Source: Lutraria lutraria (taxonomy: Eukaryota; Mollusca; Bivalvia; Venerida; Mactridae). From it: a DNA stretch of 64,000 bases. Shown piece by piece: positions 37,335 to 48,958 of the stretch. How positions within the stretch are numbered: the first letter of the stretch is position 1; each line of letters opens with the position of its first letter. The notes beneath the pieces are model-generated. The model saw only the letters and a list, made by a program, of their open reading frames with translations, was not told the DNA's origin and did not search any database. Where the stretch lies: NCBI GenBank assembly GCA_964023205.1, contig OZ026840.1, positions 14,922,454-14,986,453 of the forward strand, given 5' to 3'. The position numbers were made by a program, and so were the translations under genes.

Positions 37335-38590
37335 CTATACGTTTACAATAGAAGCTAGGAACCAGACTAAATTAGCATAGTTATACAGCACGAGTATTAT
37401 GCCATCATCCTTCCTTGAAATGTGTGTTAACTGGTAGTAAATATTGTAGTAATCCGACGGAGAGGATTGTTTAGATTTTTTACGACTGTTTTGTATAACT
37501 CGTTTACGATATTGCATAGCCATCTGATTTTGACTCATATACACGGAATATTTGAATTTGTATTTATGCCATTGCATTGAAAAATGGAAACTATGTTCGT
37601 AGGCGGAAGCTGAATGGAAACTGTTCGGTATGCAGAAAAGATAAAAACCGAGCGACTGTTGAAAAATGGTTATAATTTTATTGTTCGTACCGAACAACAA
37701 AAATGTGCTCTATACATGTTTTTCATATTTTTCTCACATACAGTGTACCTATATACAAATTAATGATATACATATATACATATACATTTTACTGTTAATT
37801 GTATATACAGATTTGAAATGTCATGGAAAAGTCCAAATCATAAGCATTTCCCAATTCTTGTTTCTTGGGGGTTTGAACGAAAAAATGCTCGAAGTCGGTT
37901 TACAAAACATTTTGAAAACAACCAATCGATCCGAAAAAAATCATATTTTTGTAATTTCCGGATAAGAAGGACCGGATTAGTGATGTAACACTGTATGAAT
38001 TGTAAAATTAGTAAGTATCATAGTTTTACACCGTGTATCCGGACAATACGAACTCCAACGGACAACGATCAACGCAGCAACAAAAATGGCGGGCAGAGTC
38101 ACATATCTATCTTTTTCTTTGAATTTTGGCTTTAACAAGTCAGTATGCAATTATTTTTCTATTCTAGTCAATCGTCAGAATATAAATCTTGAATAGTCAT
38201 CACATTAAATATTTCAAATCATACATCATCAGAAAGAAACCATACACAGCGTTTAAAAGACAAATTTATCTAGAATCGGGTGCTTATACGATTTAATTTG
38301 TTTTTCATTGATATTGTTAAAATTCAGTTTTATAAAGATGACCTTGGTGAGAAATGGATACGTTGTTAACGTAGCGTGGATAACCGGTGAACGCATTTAA
38401 CTCAACTTATTGGATTAGCAGTAACGCACAATTATGCAACTAAAAAGTTGTTGCTGCTTTCGTTGTTTTATGTACAAAAAGAAATGTATTTAATTACACA
38501 AATGTATGTTTGCGCATGTCGTGTACTTATGTAGTTGGTAAAACAATTATTTTGAGTGTTTTGACCGTTTAGTCGATTGTGAAGTTAGAT
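37335..38590. other. AT-rich intergenic DNA
   Basis: I see no supported gene. Frames of about 100-120 codons on both strands look like AT-rich chance ORFs, with no motif or splice context. A short ATG frame at 38085 (MAGRVTYLSF...) lacks any supporting signal. Confidence 0.4.
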
Positions 38591-38599
38591 AATGAAGAC

Positions 38600-39375
38600 A
38601 ACCATATCAATGTACCACGCGGCCTCCAGTGAACCTTCACAAAGTAGATATGGATTCGATGATGACATCTGCCTAATGTTCCACAACTTCCACCAGATGC
38701 AGGAGAAAAATTACCGTCTTCAACAGGTTACGCAATCTACAGACTGACCATCAATGCTGGCAAGACCAAGTCCAAGAAGGATTAATGCAGCGATTCATCC
38801 ACCCTTCACCATTCAAGACAACATAATAGAAGATGTCAGTAGCTTCACCTATCAGCACATCGTGCGGAACTGGAAAGACATTCGGTCTAGAATCGGGAAA
38901 GCCAGGCACGTATTCACTGCCCTAAGGTCAATGTGACCTCCATCTTACTCTACGGAACAAAGACAGGGAGTCGCACCAAAACACTAGTCGAGAAGCTGAA
39001 GGTCTTTATGAATACATGTCTGCGACAGATCTTCCCAATCCGCTGGCCAGAAAAAAGATTGCAACAAAGACATGTGGATATTAAGAACAAAGCAAGTCAC
39101 CATCGCAGAAACTATCAAGAAGGGGAATGGCAATGGATCGGACACACCCTCCATCACCACCCAAAAATTATTGTCTACCAATCTCTTGACTGCATCCCGC
39201 AGGGCAAGAGAAGACGATGAAGGCCTGTCTTGACATAGAGAGGAACGTTGGACAAGGAGCTAAAGACTGTCTCCATGTCCTGAAATGAGGCAAAAGCAAG
39301 GACTCAGGTCCGGCCCAGATGGCGTAGAGTGGTGGATGACCTATGTTCCCCCATGGGTCGAAGAGGACTAACGTA
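38600..39375 (+). mobile_element. Decayed RTE-type LINE reverse transcriptase 3' end
   Basis: Translated pieces in shifting frames match the C-terminal end of RTE-like endonuclease-reverse transcriptases: an (F)DDDICLM block near 38655 (FADD-box equivalent), SSFTYQHIVRNWKDIRSRIG, then ILLYGTKT, VFMNTCLRQIFPIRWPE, WQWIGHTLHHHP, PQGKRRR, and finally WRRVVDDLCSPMGRRGL-like at the end. Several frameshifts and stops make it a dead fragment. Confidence 0.8.
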
Positions 39376-40555
39376 GTAAGTACACATTAAATAACACCAT
39401 GTACAGTACAATCTCTCAAGAGCGGTACTCAAATATCAAAGAGATAACCTCATAAAATCAGCCTCACCAGTCGTTCCGCTGTTTATTTGTCTGTATGTTT
39501 GTCTGCCCTGACTGACTTTATTTTAAGAAAATTGCTATGATTGTTATATCAACCTATTAGAATGGTTGAATGACTTTCAGTCAACTTACTGGTTTTCGTT
39601 GCCATTTTAATATCATCATTCTGTTCAAAGTGTATGCGAGCTGTATTCGACTTTGTACATGTTTTTTCTGTATACAGCTCCCCAATTTAAACAGTGCCAT
39701 TCACGGAATAGAGTTATCCCGAGGTGCTATATTCGAAATGATCCATATACTAATAGGGTGTGACAAGGCATGTCCTCCAGGATGAATGTGTTATGAACAT
39801 TTTTATGAATTGACTTATATGAATAGTATTGAAAGAAAATATTTGTTATATAAAGAACATGTTGAAATGTCTTTATATGATAGCATAACCTCTTTTCATT
39901 TTTTTTCAGGTTTTTCCAATGCCTTTAAATGTATCGACTGTGAAGAAAAAGTCCTACAAAGTCAAGAAATTACAACACACAAATCTTAAAAACAGATTCA
40001 ATAATACTATAGATGTTCTGTCATATAAAAGAAAAAGAAAATAAATGCAACATGTGTAATTTGCAATACAAATAGAAATAATAAAAGTCACTCTGACCAC
40101 GTTGATAGCTATCCATTTGTGCGTTCTTTTTATCCATGTTTTTCTTTCAGGATGGCGTTCACTTGATCCAAATTGTACATGTTCTCTTTGGTGTTTAATT
40201 GTGAGACTATTTTTTTTAAAAATCATTTATACACTATCGTTTTGCAGACATTTACGCGTAAATTTGTGCCAGAACAAAATAATTAAAAATCAGGTCTGAA
40301 GACGTACAAAAGACCAACATCTCTCAAGAAAATGACAACTTAAAATGCAAATCTGACGATTTCTAATCAACGAGATCAAATAATTAAATGGCAACTTACA
40401 CGAACAATGCTTGATGTTAACTTATAAACAAATTTTAGTATCTCATGTAAATATTTGAAAAAAAATATCGAAAATATGGAATAATTTTTAATTCATGCCT
40501 CTGCGTTATTTGTATTCAAGAGTGTTCCTATTATCCGGATACACGGTGTGATAGT

Positions 40556-42886
40556 TTAGTCGACACTCGTCTCAATATCCTCAGCATCGGTTGGCATCAT
40601 GGAAGCCAGTTCAATTATAGCATGGCCAAATTGTGGCCAATCAGGTTGTAGATGGCCTACGCCATTGTCTTTTATCCATGACGCATGTACATAGCGATGG
40701 AATATCTTACTCAGTAATTTTCCCATAGATTGCGTATCAACATAACCAATTAGCACAATAATTATAGGTTTACGAAGGCTATAAGCTTCTTGTAATTCTG
40801 TTTGACACCAATTCTTTGAGCAATAATCTTTAGACACAATAGCTAAGAAGACAGCCGATTTATTTACACAGTTGATAATTTGAGTACACAGCGGAAGTCC
40901 AGGAACAAAATGCTTATCCCCCAAACAAACAAGATCAAATTCTGTCTTGGTTATATCAGCAATAGTGTTGGTAAGTTGTGGATACATATCATTCATAACA
41001 ACTTGTTCATCTTCTGAACAGAATGATAGAAATACAAGAAATCTCCATGGCAACTCTTCATTTTGAATCTGATTAAGTATTGCATTGAACTTTCGCTTCC
41101 GGCGAACGAACCTTTTCACTGATAAAATTATTATAATTGTAACAACAATAATGATACCAATTGGCGGCAAAATAAGTGTCAGTAGCTGAAGAATTCTCTT
41201 CCTTGAACAGTATTCTTCTGTAGCTGAAACAGCAGACTTGTAAATGTTATATTCTAAGTCATCTAATGTACACATATACCGACGTGTATCTGTCAACAAG
41301 TAAGTCGATGCTTTCATCCACTTGAGAGACGACATCGTCTGACTGTCACAATTACAAATGTACGGATTCTCACTTAAATCTGTATCAAACGATCCGTCCA
41401 TCCGAAATCTCAGTTGTTCTAATATCTTTTGGACAGTGATATCCAGTTTATGAATATCATTATGTCTTATTTCCAGAAAAGATAATCTTTGGAAACTTTG
41501 AGTGTTAATGTTAAATGTTGTTAGTCGATTGCCCGACAAACGAAGTGTACGGAGTCGAGTATTATTTGAAAACAGATTGTATGGTAAATCTGTCAATTGA
41601 TTGTTGTTCAAATCTATAGTCTGCAAATCAGACATCTTGTAAAACAATTTTCGAAACTCCACAGGCTCATTCTGTTGCATACGATAAAGGTTGTTGTCAG
41701 ATAAGGAAAGGTCAAGTGCTCCCTCCGCTAAAAGTTCTCTTGATATATAACTTATGGTCATGCTTGATAAATTAATGAACTTTTGATTTTTGATGAACCA
41801 GTTTACGACAAGTCTTAGAATATTGTAGTTACGCTCAACTGTGGTCACACGTAGATAACATTGTTTATATGTGACCCGATAGAGTTTTACGCATGATTCA
41901 AAGGACGGACACTCATTTAGATGTTTCAAATCCATTAAATTGTATTTAGGACAATCTATAATTCCATATCTTTCGATAAGTAACAATATACGTAAGCTTG
42001 GCTCTTGAATTGAAACTGGAACTCCGGAATTTGGTACGAAGTGCCAGTTCGTTACCCTTGTGTTTTTGAAAGCTATCATCTCTAAATTGTGAGATTTTGT
42101 ATATGTACTAATGTACAAATTATCAATTCTAGAACTTTGAATTCTGATTTCCCTAATGTATGAACCCAGCCAACTTAGCCATATAAGATCTAAGTATGTA
42201 ATATGAAAGTGTCCTAAACTGACAGAAGTCAAATTTCTTCCTTGGGATAAAATGTCATAGAATCCCCACCCAACAATGTGCTCTTCGTTTGTGAGATGGG
42301 TGTTCTTCTCTAAATTGATAATCTTTAACCTATTCATGACTCCTGGCTCACCTAATGAGGTTTCTATGTCTTCAAAACAGTTCATTAAGCCCTCAAGGTG
42401 TAACTTAACAAGGTTATCGAGACCGTAAAATAACCCATACCCACTGCCGAACATTGGGCAAATTCCATCTATGTCTGCCCTCAACCACAAGCTAAGAAGC
42501 GATGTTAATTTGATAAATGCCTTCCATGGGTATATAGTAATAGCATTGTTTTTGCCAAAGATTGAAAGAGATGTAACTTGCGTCCAGTTTCCTTGAAACG
42601 AATCGTCTGTTATTGAGAAGTTTGGCACGTCGGTGTAGACGATTACCATTGTGACACTGCTTTGGAGAACAATACTGCTTAGACATCCATTTGAACATTC
42701 ACACTTTGAACTGTTAACTGGCATTTCAATATGACACATAAAAAAGGTTGTATCATTTTCACCATAACTGCACTCCTCTGAACACTGAGGATAATAAATC
42801 CTTTCGCATACAAGAAATTCTATAAGGAAAGCAGCTGCACAAAGAAACAATATCACTTTTCCCATCGTTGTTGTAATTTTCAACAA
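40556..42886 (-). CDS. Toll-like receptor, single exon, complete
   Basis: Intronless 776-aa type I receptor. A signal peptide (ILFLCAAAFLIEFLVC) precedes a cysteine-rich N-terminal segment (CSEECSYGE...CECSNGC). The ectodomain has leucine-rich repeats, clearest at about 410-500 (LQTIDLNNNQLTDLPYNLF, LRTLRLSGNRLTTF), and an LRRCT cap (NPYICNCD...MC...EEYC). A membrane segment lies at about 569-591, then the TIR domain from 613 to the end. TIR boxes: FLVFLSFCSEDE (1), CLGDKHFVPGLPL (2) and the helical tail with SWIKD (3). Of two in-frame Mets, the second (MGKVILF, 42865) aligns with the paralog's start and directly precedes the signal peptide, so it may be the true start. Such receptors homodimerise on ligand and recruit MyD88-type adaptors; the ligand is unknown. 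Its paralog is the pseudogene at 48959-59245. Confidence 0.95.
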   Translation of the reverse strand: MLKITTTMGKVILFLCAAAFLIEFLVCERIYYPQCSEECSYGENDTTFFMCHIEMPVNSSKCECSNGCLSSIVLQSSVTMVIVYTDVPNFSITDDSFQGNWTQVTSLSIFGKNNAITIYPWKAFIKLTSLLSLWLRADIDGICPMFGSGYGLFYGLDNLVKLHLEGLMNCFEDIETSLGEPGVMNRLKIINLEKNTHLTNEEHIVGWGFYDILSQGRNLTSVSLGHFHITYLDLIWLSWLGSYIREIRIQSSRIDNLYISTYTKSHNLEMIAFKNTRVTNWHFVPNSGVPVSIQEPSLRILLLIERYGIIDCPKYNLMDLKHLNECPSFESCVKLYRVTYKQCYLRVTTVERNYNILRLVVNWFIKNQKFINLSSMTISYISRELLAEGALDLSLSDNNLYRMQQNEPVEFRKLFYKMSDLQTIDLNNNQLTDLPYNLFSNNTRLRTLRLSGNRLTTFNINTQSFQRLSFLEIRHNDIHKLDITVQKILEQLRFRMDGSFDTDLSENPYICNCDSQTMSSLKWMKASTYLLTDTRRYMCTLDDLEYNIYKSAVSATEEYCSRKRILQLLTLILPPIGIIIVVTIIIILSVKRFVRRKRKFNAILNQIQNEELPWRFLVFLSFCSEDEQVVMNDMYPQLTNTIADITKTEFDLVCLGDKHFVPGLPLCTQIINCVNKSAVFLAIVSKDYCSKNWCQTELQEAYSLRKPIIIVLIGYVDTQSMGKLLSKIFHRYVHASWIKDNGVGHLQPDWPQFGHAIIELASMMPTDAEDIETSVD

Positions 42887-42889
42887 AAT

Positions 42890-44476
42890 TGAATAACTGT
42901 CTGAAATAGCTTTCTCTTGTGTAGTAACAGTTAATCATGAGGAAAAAACACTCGAGCAGTATACTTTGTATTTCCGATAGTGACTTTAGACAATGGTGTT
43001 CACACTTAAGTAAACATATGTATATTCCGTTTTATATAAGGAGAAGTCTGCAGTGTAAGGCTTGAACCCTGTATGCTTCACAAATTTGTGACAGCATACT
43101 ACATACTAATAGTAAATAGTTCTGTTTTCTGTGACAACCTTGCAAGATCTTTTTATTTTTTGTTTTTAATTAGTTTATACCCTTGATGGATGGATGGATG
43201 GATGGATGGATGGTACTCTGTATTTATTTCCTATCTCTGATGTTCATTTTAAACTAGAAAACGTTCAGACAAATGATAAGATACATAGTCAAATCTTGGA
43301 AACACTGAGCTCTGAGACGATAATTTGTTGACTTTCATTTGTTTCACTTTCAATATATCTAACTTTTATATTTTACGAATGTTTTGCCTCACGCACAGGT
43401 GTGGCACAAGCAATGTTTCATCTTTTAATAGAATTGTTATCAACTTGTCAGTTACAATTATGATGTAAAAATATTGGAAAAAAATATACGGAAAATAATT
43501 CTTAAGTAGCATACATAATATATCTCTTACTTTATTCACTAGACATTCAAAGTGTTTAGTGTTTAGGCACCCAATGACAATAAGGATGGCAATGGCCAAT
43601 CAAATTTTGTGTCACATTGATATACAAAAATAATTCCGGAAAAATTCAATGCGTAGCTCAAAATTTCAGATGCAAGAAGTTCAAAATAAAAGAGGAAATA
43701 AAAAAGCATATAGTCTTAATTCCCAAAATCCACGAGCATATATAATTGGCAATGATAATGCAAAACGTTAGTGGAACAAACAAAGTTGATATCATACTGT
43801 ACGATCCGTGTCGTATTTTCCGTAAAAAGAACATCATTAATATATGTACATACAGCAATTATTGAATTTTACAATATTATTGTTTTGCAGTGAAAATGTA
43901 TATCATAAAGATTTAATAGTTTGTAAAGTGATACACATTCAGAGTTTGAAAATCCTTGGTTTCTGATTTAACTGAAGATTGAATAATTTCTTAAGTGATT
44001 TTACCTTATTCATAAAACAGGAAAAAAACACTTCTCTTATCGCAGGTTTTCACAACAGCGCCATTTTTGATAATTGTAAAGTAAAATCAAAGGGACTGAA
44101 CTCTTTGGATTTCTTCCGATATTTGGAAACTCCTTTCTGTTGATTGTATTTCTGATTTACGGTTAAACAAAATTGAATGTTGTGTGTTTTAACAACGCAT
44201 GCTTAAGTGCTCAGAGATACATTTATATTTAAGGAACTAGCCAAATACAGCTATTTCTCCGTTTGATGTACCACATAGTGATTGATGGACCGACCAATAT
44301 TCCTCCATTGTGTATTCATGAATAAGATAAGTAATGAGGACTTAATTGATTTACTTCGTATACTCGCATCTTCAAAAATACATAGCATGTCATGTAAACA
44401 TACAAAAATAGCAATTGCTAGACGATCATAAGAAAATAAGCCATCTCTAGACCACCTGTCCAAACCGTTAAGTGCA
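42890..44476. other. Upstream flank of the intact Toll-like receptor
   Basis: No gene. The region aligns in patches with the flank of the pseudogene (59250-60960): AAACACTCGAGC near 42945 and 59331, and the AACAGCGCCA block near 44051 and 60869. It may therefore contain the receptor promoter, but I see no specific sites I could defend. A (GGAT)n repeat sits at 43185-43213. Confidence 0.5.
43185..43213. repeat. (GGAT)n microsatellite
   Basis: About seven perfect GGAT units, read directly. Confidence 0.95.
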
Positions 44477-44660
44477 TGTACAGTGCAACCTGTCTACAAC
44501 ATTCACCAATGGGAGAGACAGAAATGGCTGTTGTAAGGAGGTGACTGTTTCTGAGAGAGTGAAACTAGAGAAATAAGTTAGTTTTGGTCGCTAGAATACT
44601 GGCTGTAGCAGGAAGATGACTGATGTTTGGAGGCGGATGTCCATAGAAGTTACACTGTAT
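44477..44660. mobile_element. MITE with TACAGTGCAACCT ends
   Basis: The left end TACAGTGCAACCTGTCTAC is mirrored imperfectly at the right by GAAGTTACACTGTA. The interior has GGCTGTTGTAAGGAGGTGACTG and GGCTGTAGCAGGAAGATGACTG half-copies. It is related in layout, though not closely in sequence, to the family at 5705 and 16650. Confidence 0.5.
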
Positions 44661-44699
44661 ACTGTACTGTTTTATTTTCAAATACTAACATATACATGT

Positions 44700-47360
44700 T
44701 CAATTCAATTTATTTACAAGTATTTAGGCCACCGGCCCATGCACATATGGGCATAAATCAAAATAATGAAGACAAAGCGTGACATAGGGGGTCAAATTTA
44801 GAATGATACTTTCGTTCATAATATTGCCACAAGTAGGTTGGAAATATATTATATTGTGAAAAATTGACAATGGCTAAAGTAAAGGATTAAAGTCTTCTTC
44901 AAATTTACAACATTTTAATCAAATTAATATTATAATTTCAATAGCAATCCTTAAAATTCAAACAATCGTATGGATTAAACCATGGAAATAATAACACATT
45001 TTTGTGATTTTTTCAGCAGACTTTCATGAAAACAACTTTTTAATACAAAAAAAATATACATACAACCATAGTTTTCCAAAAAATATATATTTATGGCGTT
45101 TTGAACTTCATTTTTTTTTAAATACGCTTCAAAAAGTTTTTATGCAACATTTACTGCTGCAGATACAAATTAGCTAATTAAATTTTATCAATTTTCAGGT
45201 ATATTCAAAGATATATGTGAATTTTCACTTAATTGGTACTATTCTTGGGTAACTTAACAATGTCCCCAGAACTAATATATATCTTCTGTTACCGTTACAC
45301 TCGGGACAGATATTCTTTGTGTATGGTTTTATGATAATGACAGTATTGTTAATCTATTGTTATACAATTTGTTTCATTGTAATACAATTTGTTCAATTAG
45401 TTTATTATAAAATACAAACAGATAATCTATTTGATAATGTTTTAGTTTTAAATGGTGAAAACACCAACACCAGGGGACGTTCTAAAACTGTAATGTAAAT
45501 ATAAAAAACTGTTATGATAAGGCGTATAATAAAATGGATTTATAACAACATCTGTCAACTGTATTTTGCAATTCATTAAATAAGAATTTTTTGTTTTGAA
45601 CAAATCAAAACTATTTCCAATTTGGTAAGTCAATTCCGTTACTGAACATGAATTATTAATTTATATATATACAGACTAAGTAAAGGTTACACTCCGTACA
45701 AATTTGTTTAGTCTTTTAGCATACAAATATGAAAGTGCTATGATCATTGCGTTGCAATTCATTCTATGTTTTTTAAGATAATAAAAAGATACACAAACAT
45801 CTGTACTTGTTGATATGTTGTTGGTTAAAAATGTTGTTGGAGGGAGGGGAGTAATTAGAAAACATTTAAAACTGTAGATTTGTCAACTTGTAACAATTAA
45901 TATTGCATTATCATATATTTACTAATTTTGCCACTTATCAAATTAAAGAAATGAGTCATATAAACAATCATATAGAAAATACACTCGGGACTCACAATTT
46001 CTTCTTTGTTTATTTTAAGTAAAACAGTCAGGACTCACAATTTCATCTTTGTTTGTTTTAAGTAAAACAATACTAAAAAGTTTTTGAAATGTTTTGATTA
46101 TGAACTATGTATTTGCGACACAACTGAAGGAAGATATGCGTCACTGAAATTAGATTTCAAAATTTTGAAAAATAACCCAGATATGAGAAAAGTCTACATA
46201 CTTAAAGGACAACCCTCGTATATCCTAGAAAATGTTTAATAAAAAAATATCAATTTCAAGTCTTTCTACTCAGAGTGTGCTTCTTCTCAGTCCTCTATAA
46301 ATGGGAGTTTTACCACTTATTTAGGCATTTTGTAACTTCATGAGTATATTGTTACTGGTATAGTTCCTGTAAAAGCAAACCGAATTTGTGTATAATATTG
46401 CATGAAGATGTGTTTGTGTCCCGAGTGTAACATTTTCAATTGTTATATATGAATAATATAACATGTAAAATATGCTAAGAAATCATGAAATAAATCGATA
46501 AATTCTGTACTGTTTTCATCTGAGAATGTTTCTTCATCAAAATAAAAGATAAATTACTTTTTATCTTCAGTATATTGAACAAATCTACTTGATATATATA
46601 TCTGAATATAACTATTTTTATAAGAACTTTCAAACTTTTTAAACATGCTCCATTTCACTGCTTCAGACTTTAAAGTATTTATTCACGTCAGTTATTTGAT
46701 ATAAATGTGGAAAACAATTAACATGGACTACTGTTCTATAGTTACATATCAAAAATAAGATGATGAATATATAGCGTTACACTCGGGACAACACTTAAAA
46801 CCATGTACACAAAAAATAAATTGCACTACATGAATTTGTTTTAGTTTTGTGAGCTTGTGGGTACGCTTCTGTTTGAGAAATAGAGAAAAACATATCGAAT
46901 TCAAAGAATGATAAAAATTTCTTGTCTAAATGCAAAATGTTACCCTCGGGACATTTCCAATCAGCTATATTCAAGACGGTATAACTTAAAAAACAAATGA
47001 TTCTTTTGATCATTTCTTTTTTTTTAAACAACACGGACAAATATGCCTATCAATATGTTAAACTGCATTTTCTGTCCAAGCATTAGTTTACTTACAGCAA
47101 TATCATCAATTTTAATTTCCATTTTTTCCTTGAGCAAAATATTTTACATGTGCACTTGAAAGGTGATTTCTAAATAATACTTTTTATTGAAATATTTGAA
47201 CAAAATGCATTAATTTTTAAATATAACACATGTACAATGAAATTAAGAACAACCATTGATTACTCACCCAAAAACTGAACAAAATATAAAAGATTGAAAA
47301 ATGTGTAAAGAAACAATGTCACGCTAAAAGTGTTACACTCGGGACATTTTTTTGCCTGTT
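44700..47360. repeat. AT-rich intergenic DNA with six GTTACACTCGGGACA copies
   Basis: The 15-base motif occurs at 45294-45308, 45981-45992 (partial), 46417-46431 (inverted), 46776-46790, 46939-46953 (one mismatch) and 47332-47346. A 50-base tandem duplication (GGACTCACAATTTC...TTTAAGTAAAAC) lies at about 45988-46070. No gene is supported. Confidence 0.7.
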
Positions 47361-47363
47361 TTT

Positions 47364-48321
47364 AGCTCACATGTCACAAAGTGACAAAGTGAGCTATTAG
47401 GATCACTTTCCGTCCGGCGTCCGGCGTCGTGCGTCGTCAAACTTTTTGTTGTGACCACACTAGGGGCCACATTTTTGGCTCAATTTTAGCAAAACTGGGT
47501 CAGAACGTTAATATCAACAAAATCTCGGACGAGTTCGATATTGGGCCATTTGGGGTCAAAAACTAGGTCACCAGGGCCAAATAAGGGAAAACCTTATGAA
47601 CACTTTAGAAATCACTGTTTTGAATTTATCTTCATGAAACTTTGTCAGAATGTTTATTTTAATAATATGTAGGTCAAGTTTGAAAATGGGTAATTTCTGT
47701 AGTAAAATTAGGTCACTAGGGCAAATTGCTGGAAACCTTGTGAACACTCTAGAAGTCACTGTTTTGATTGGATGATCATGAAACCTTGTCAAAATGTTTG
47801 TCTTCATAATATCTTGGACGAGTTCGAACATGGGTCATCTTGGGTCAAAAACTAGGTCGCTAGGTCAAATCTTATGAAAAACCATGTAAACACTGTAGAT
47901 TTCACAGTTATTGTTGGATCTTCACCAAACTTTGTCAAATCGTGGGTCAAGGATGAACATGGGTCAGCCGGGTTCAAAAACTGGGTCACAAGGTCAAATC
48001 TTAGGTAAAAATCTTTTAAAAGCTCTAAATGTCATTGTTTGTCTTAATGATATTAAGGACAAGTTCAAATATGGGTCACCTAGGGTCAAAAACCAGGTCA
48101 CAAGGTAAAATCTTAGGAAAACCTTATTAACACTGTAGATGTCAAATTTTGATCGTATCTTCACCAAACCTAGACAGATTGTTTGTCTTAATGGTATGTA
48201 AGACAAATTCGAACATAGGTCGTCTGGGATCAAAAACTAGGTCACCGGTTCAAAACAATGTTTTAATGAGTGAACAGTGATTGTCATGTGAGCGATATAG
48301 GGCCATCTTGGCCCTCTTGTT
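47364..48321. repeat. 'aacaagagggcc' element with tandem core, inverted copy
   Basis: In this orientation it starts AGCTCACATGTCACAAAGTG and ends GAGCGATATAGGGCCATCTTGGCCCTCTTGTT. About six ~145-base units (CCTTGTGAACACTCTAGAAGTCACTG...GGGTCAAAAACTAGGTCAC) lie between. It is the reverse complement of the elements at 24957 and 51967. A GGGCCATCTTGGCCC hairpin lies 6 bases from the end. Confidence 0.7.
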
Positions 48322-48958
48322 CTAATGTAACTTTTGAACGAGTAACACAATCAAGCTGAAATTTGCAACATTTTTAACAACATCAAGACACACCATCAGA
48401 ATATTAAAGTACATTCCTGTGTTGTGTGGTATTCTTTAAATCTTGAAAATAACAATTGTCTTCATTATTTTGATTTATGCCCATATATTACAACGTTTAA
48501 TCATATATTTACATAAACATATACATGTGAAACACCATGCTGATATTTTGGAAAGATAAATAAATACAGATTGATTACAGACATATAGGATAAAAACATT
48601 TACTAGTCAATATGTAATATAATGTATCAAGTGTGTAACATACATTAAGAAAAGAAAGCATAATTAATGTGGCAATGAAATTAATTACGTCACAGTTCTA
48701 TTAATTTTATTTTCAAGTTCAACGCATAACATGTGTACAGAGTTAAATTCCTAATAATATTTATATTTGCACATGACATTGTTAATACTAGGATTATTAT
48801 TTACAAAAAAAAATCATATACAAACTACTGGTGCAAACATTGATAAAAAGGGCAAATAAGAATAAAATGGTTTTCATCCTCCATCATATCATACAATAAA
48901 AACACTCTATGAATACCTACATGTAATATATACACATAGGATTAATAAGTATCATAGT

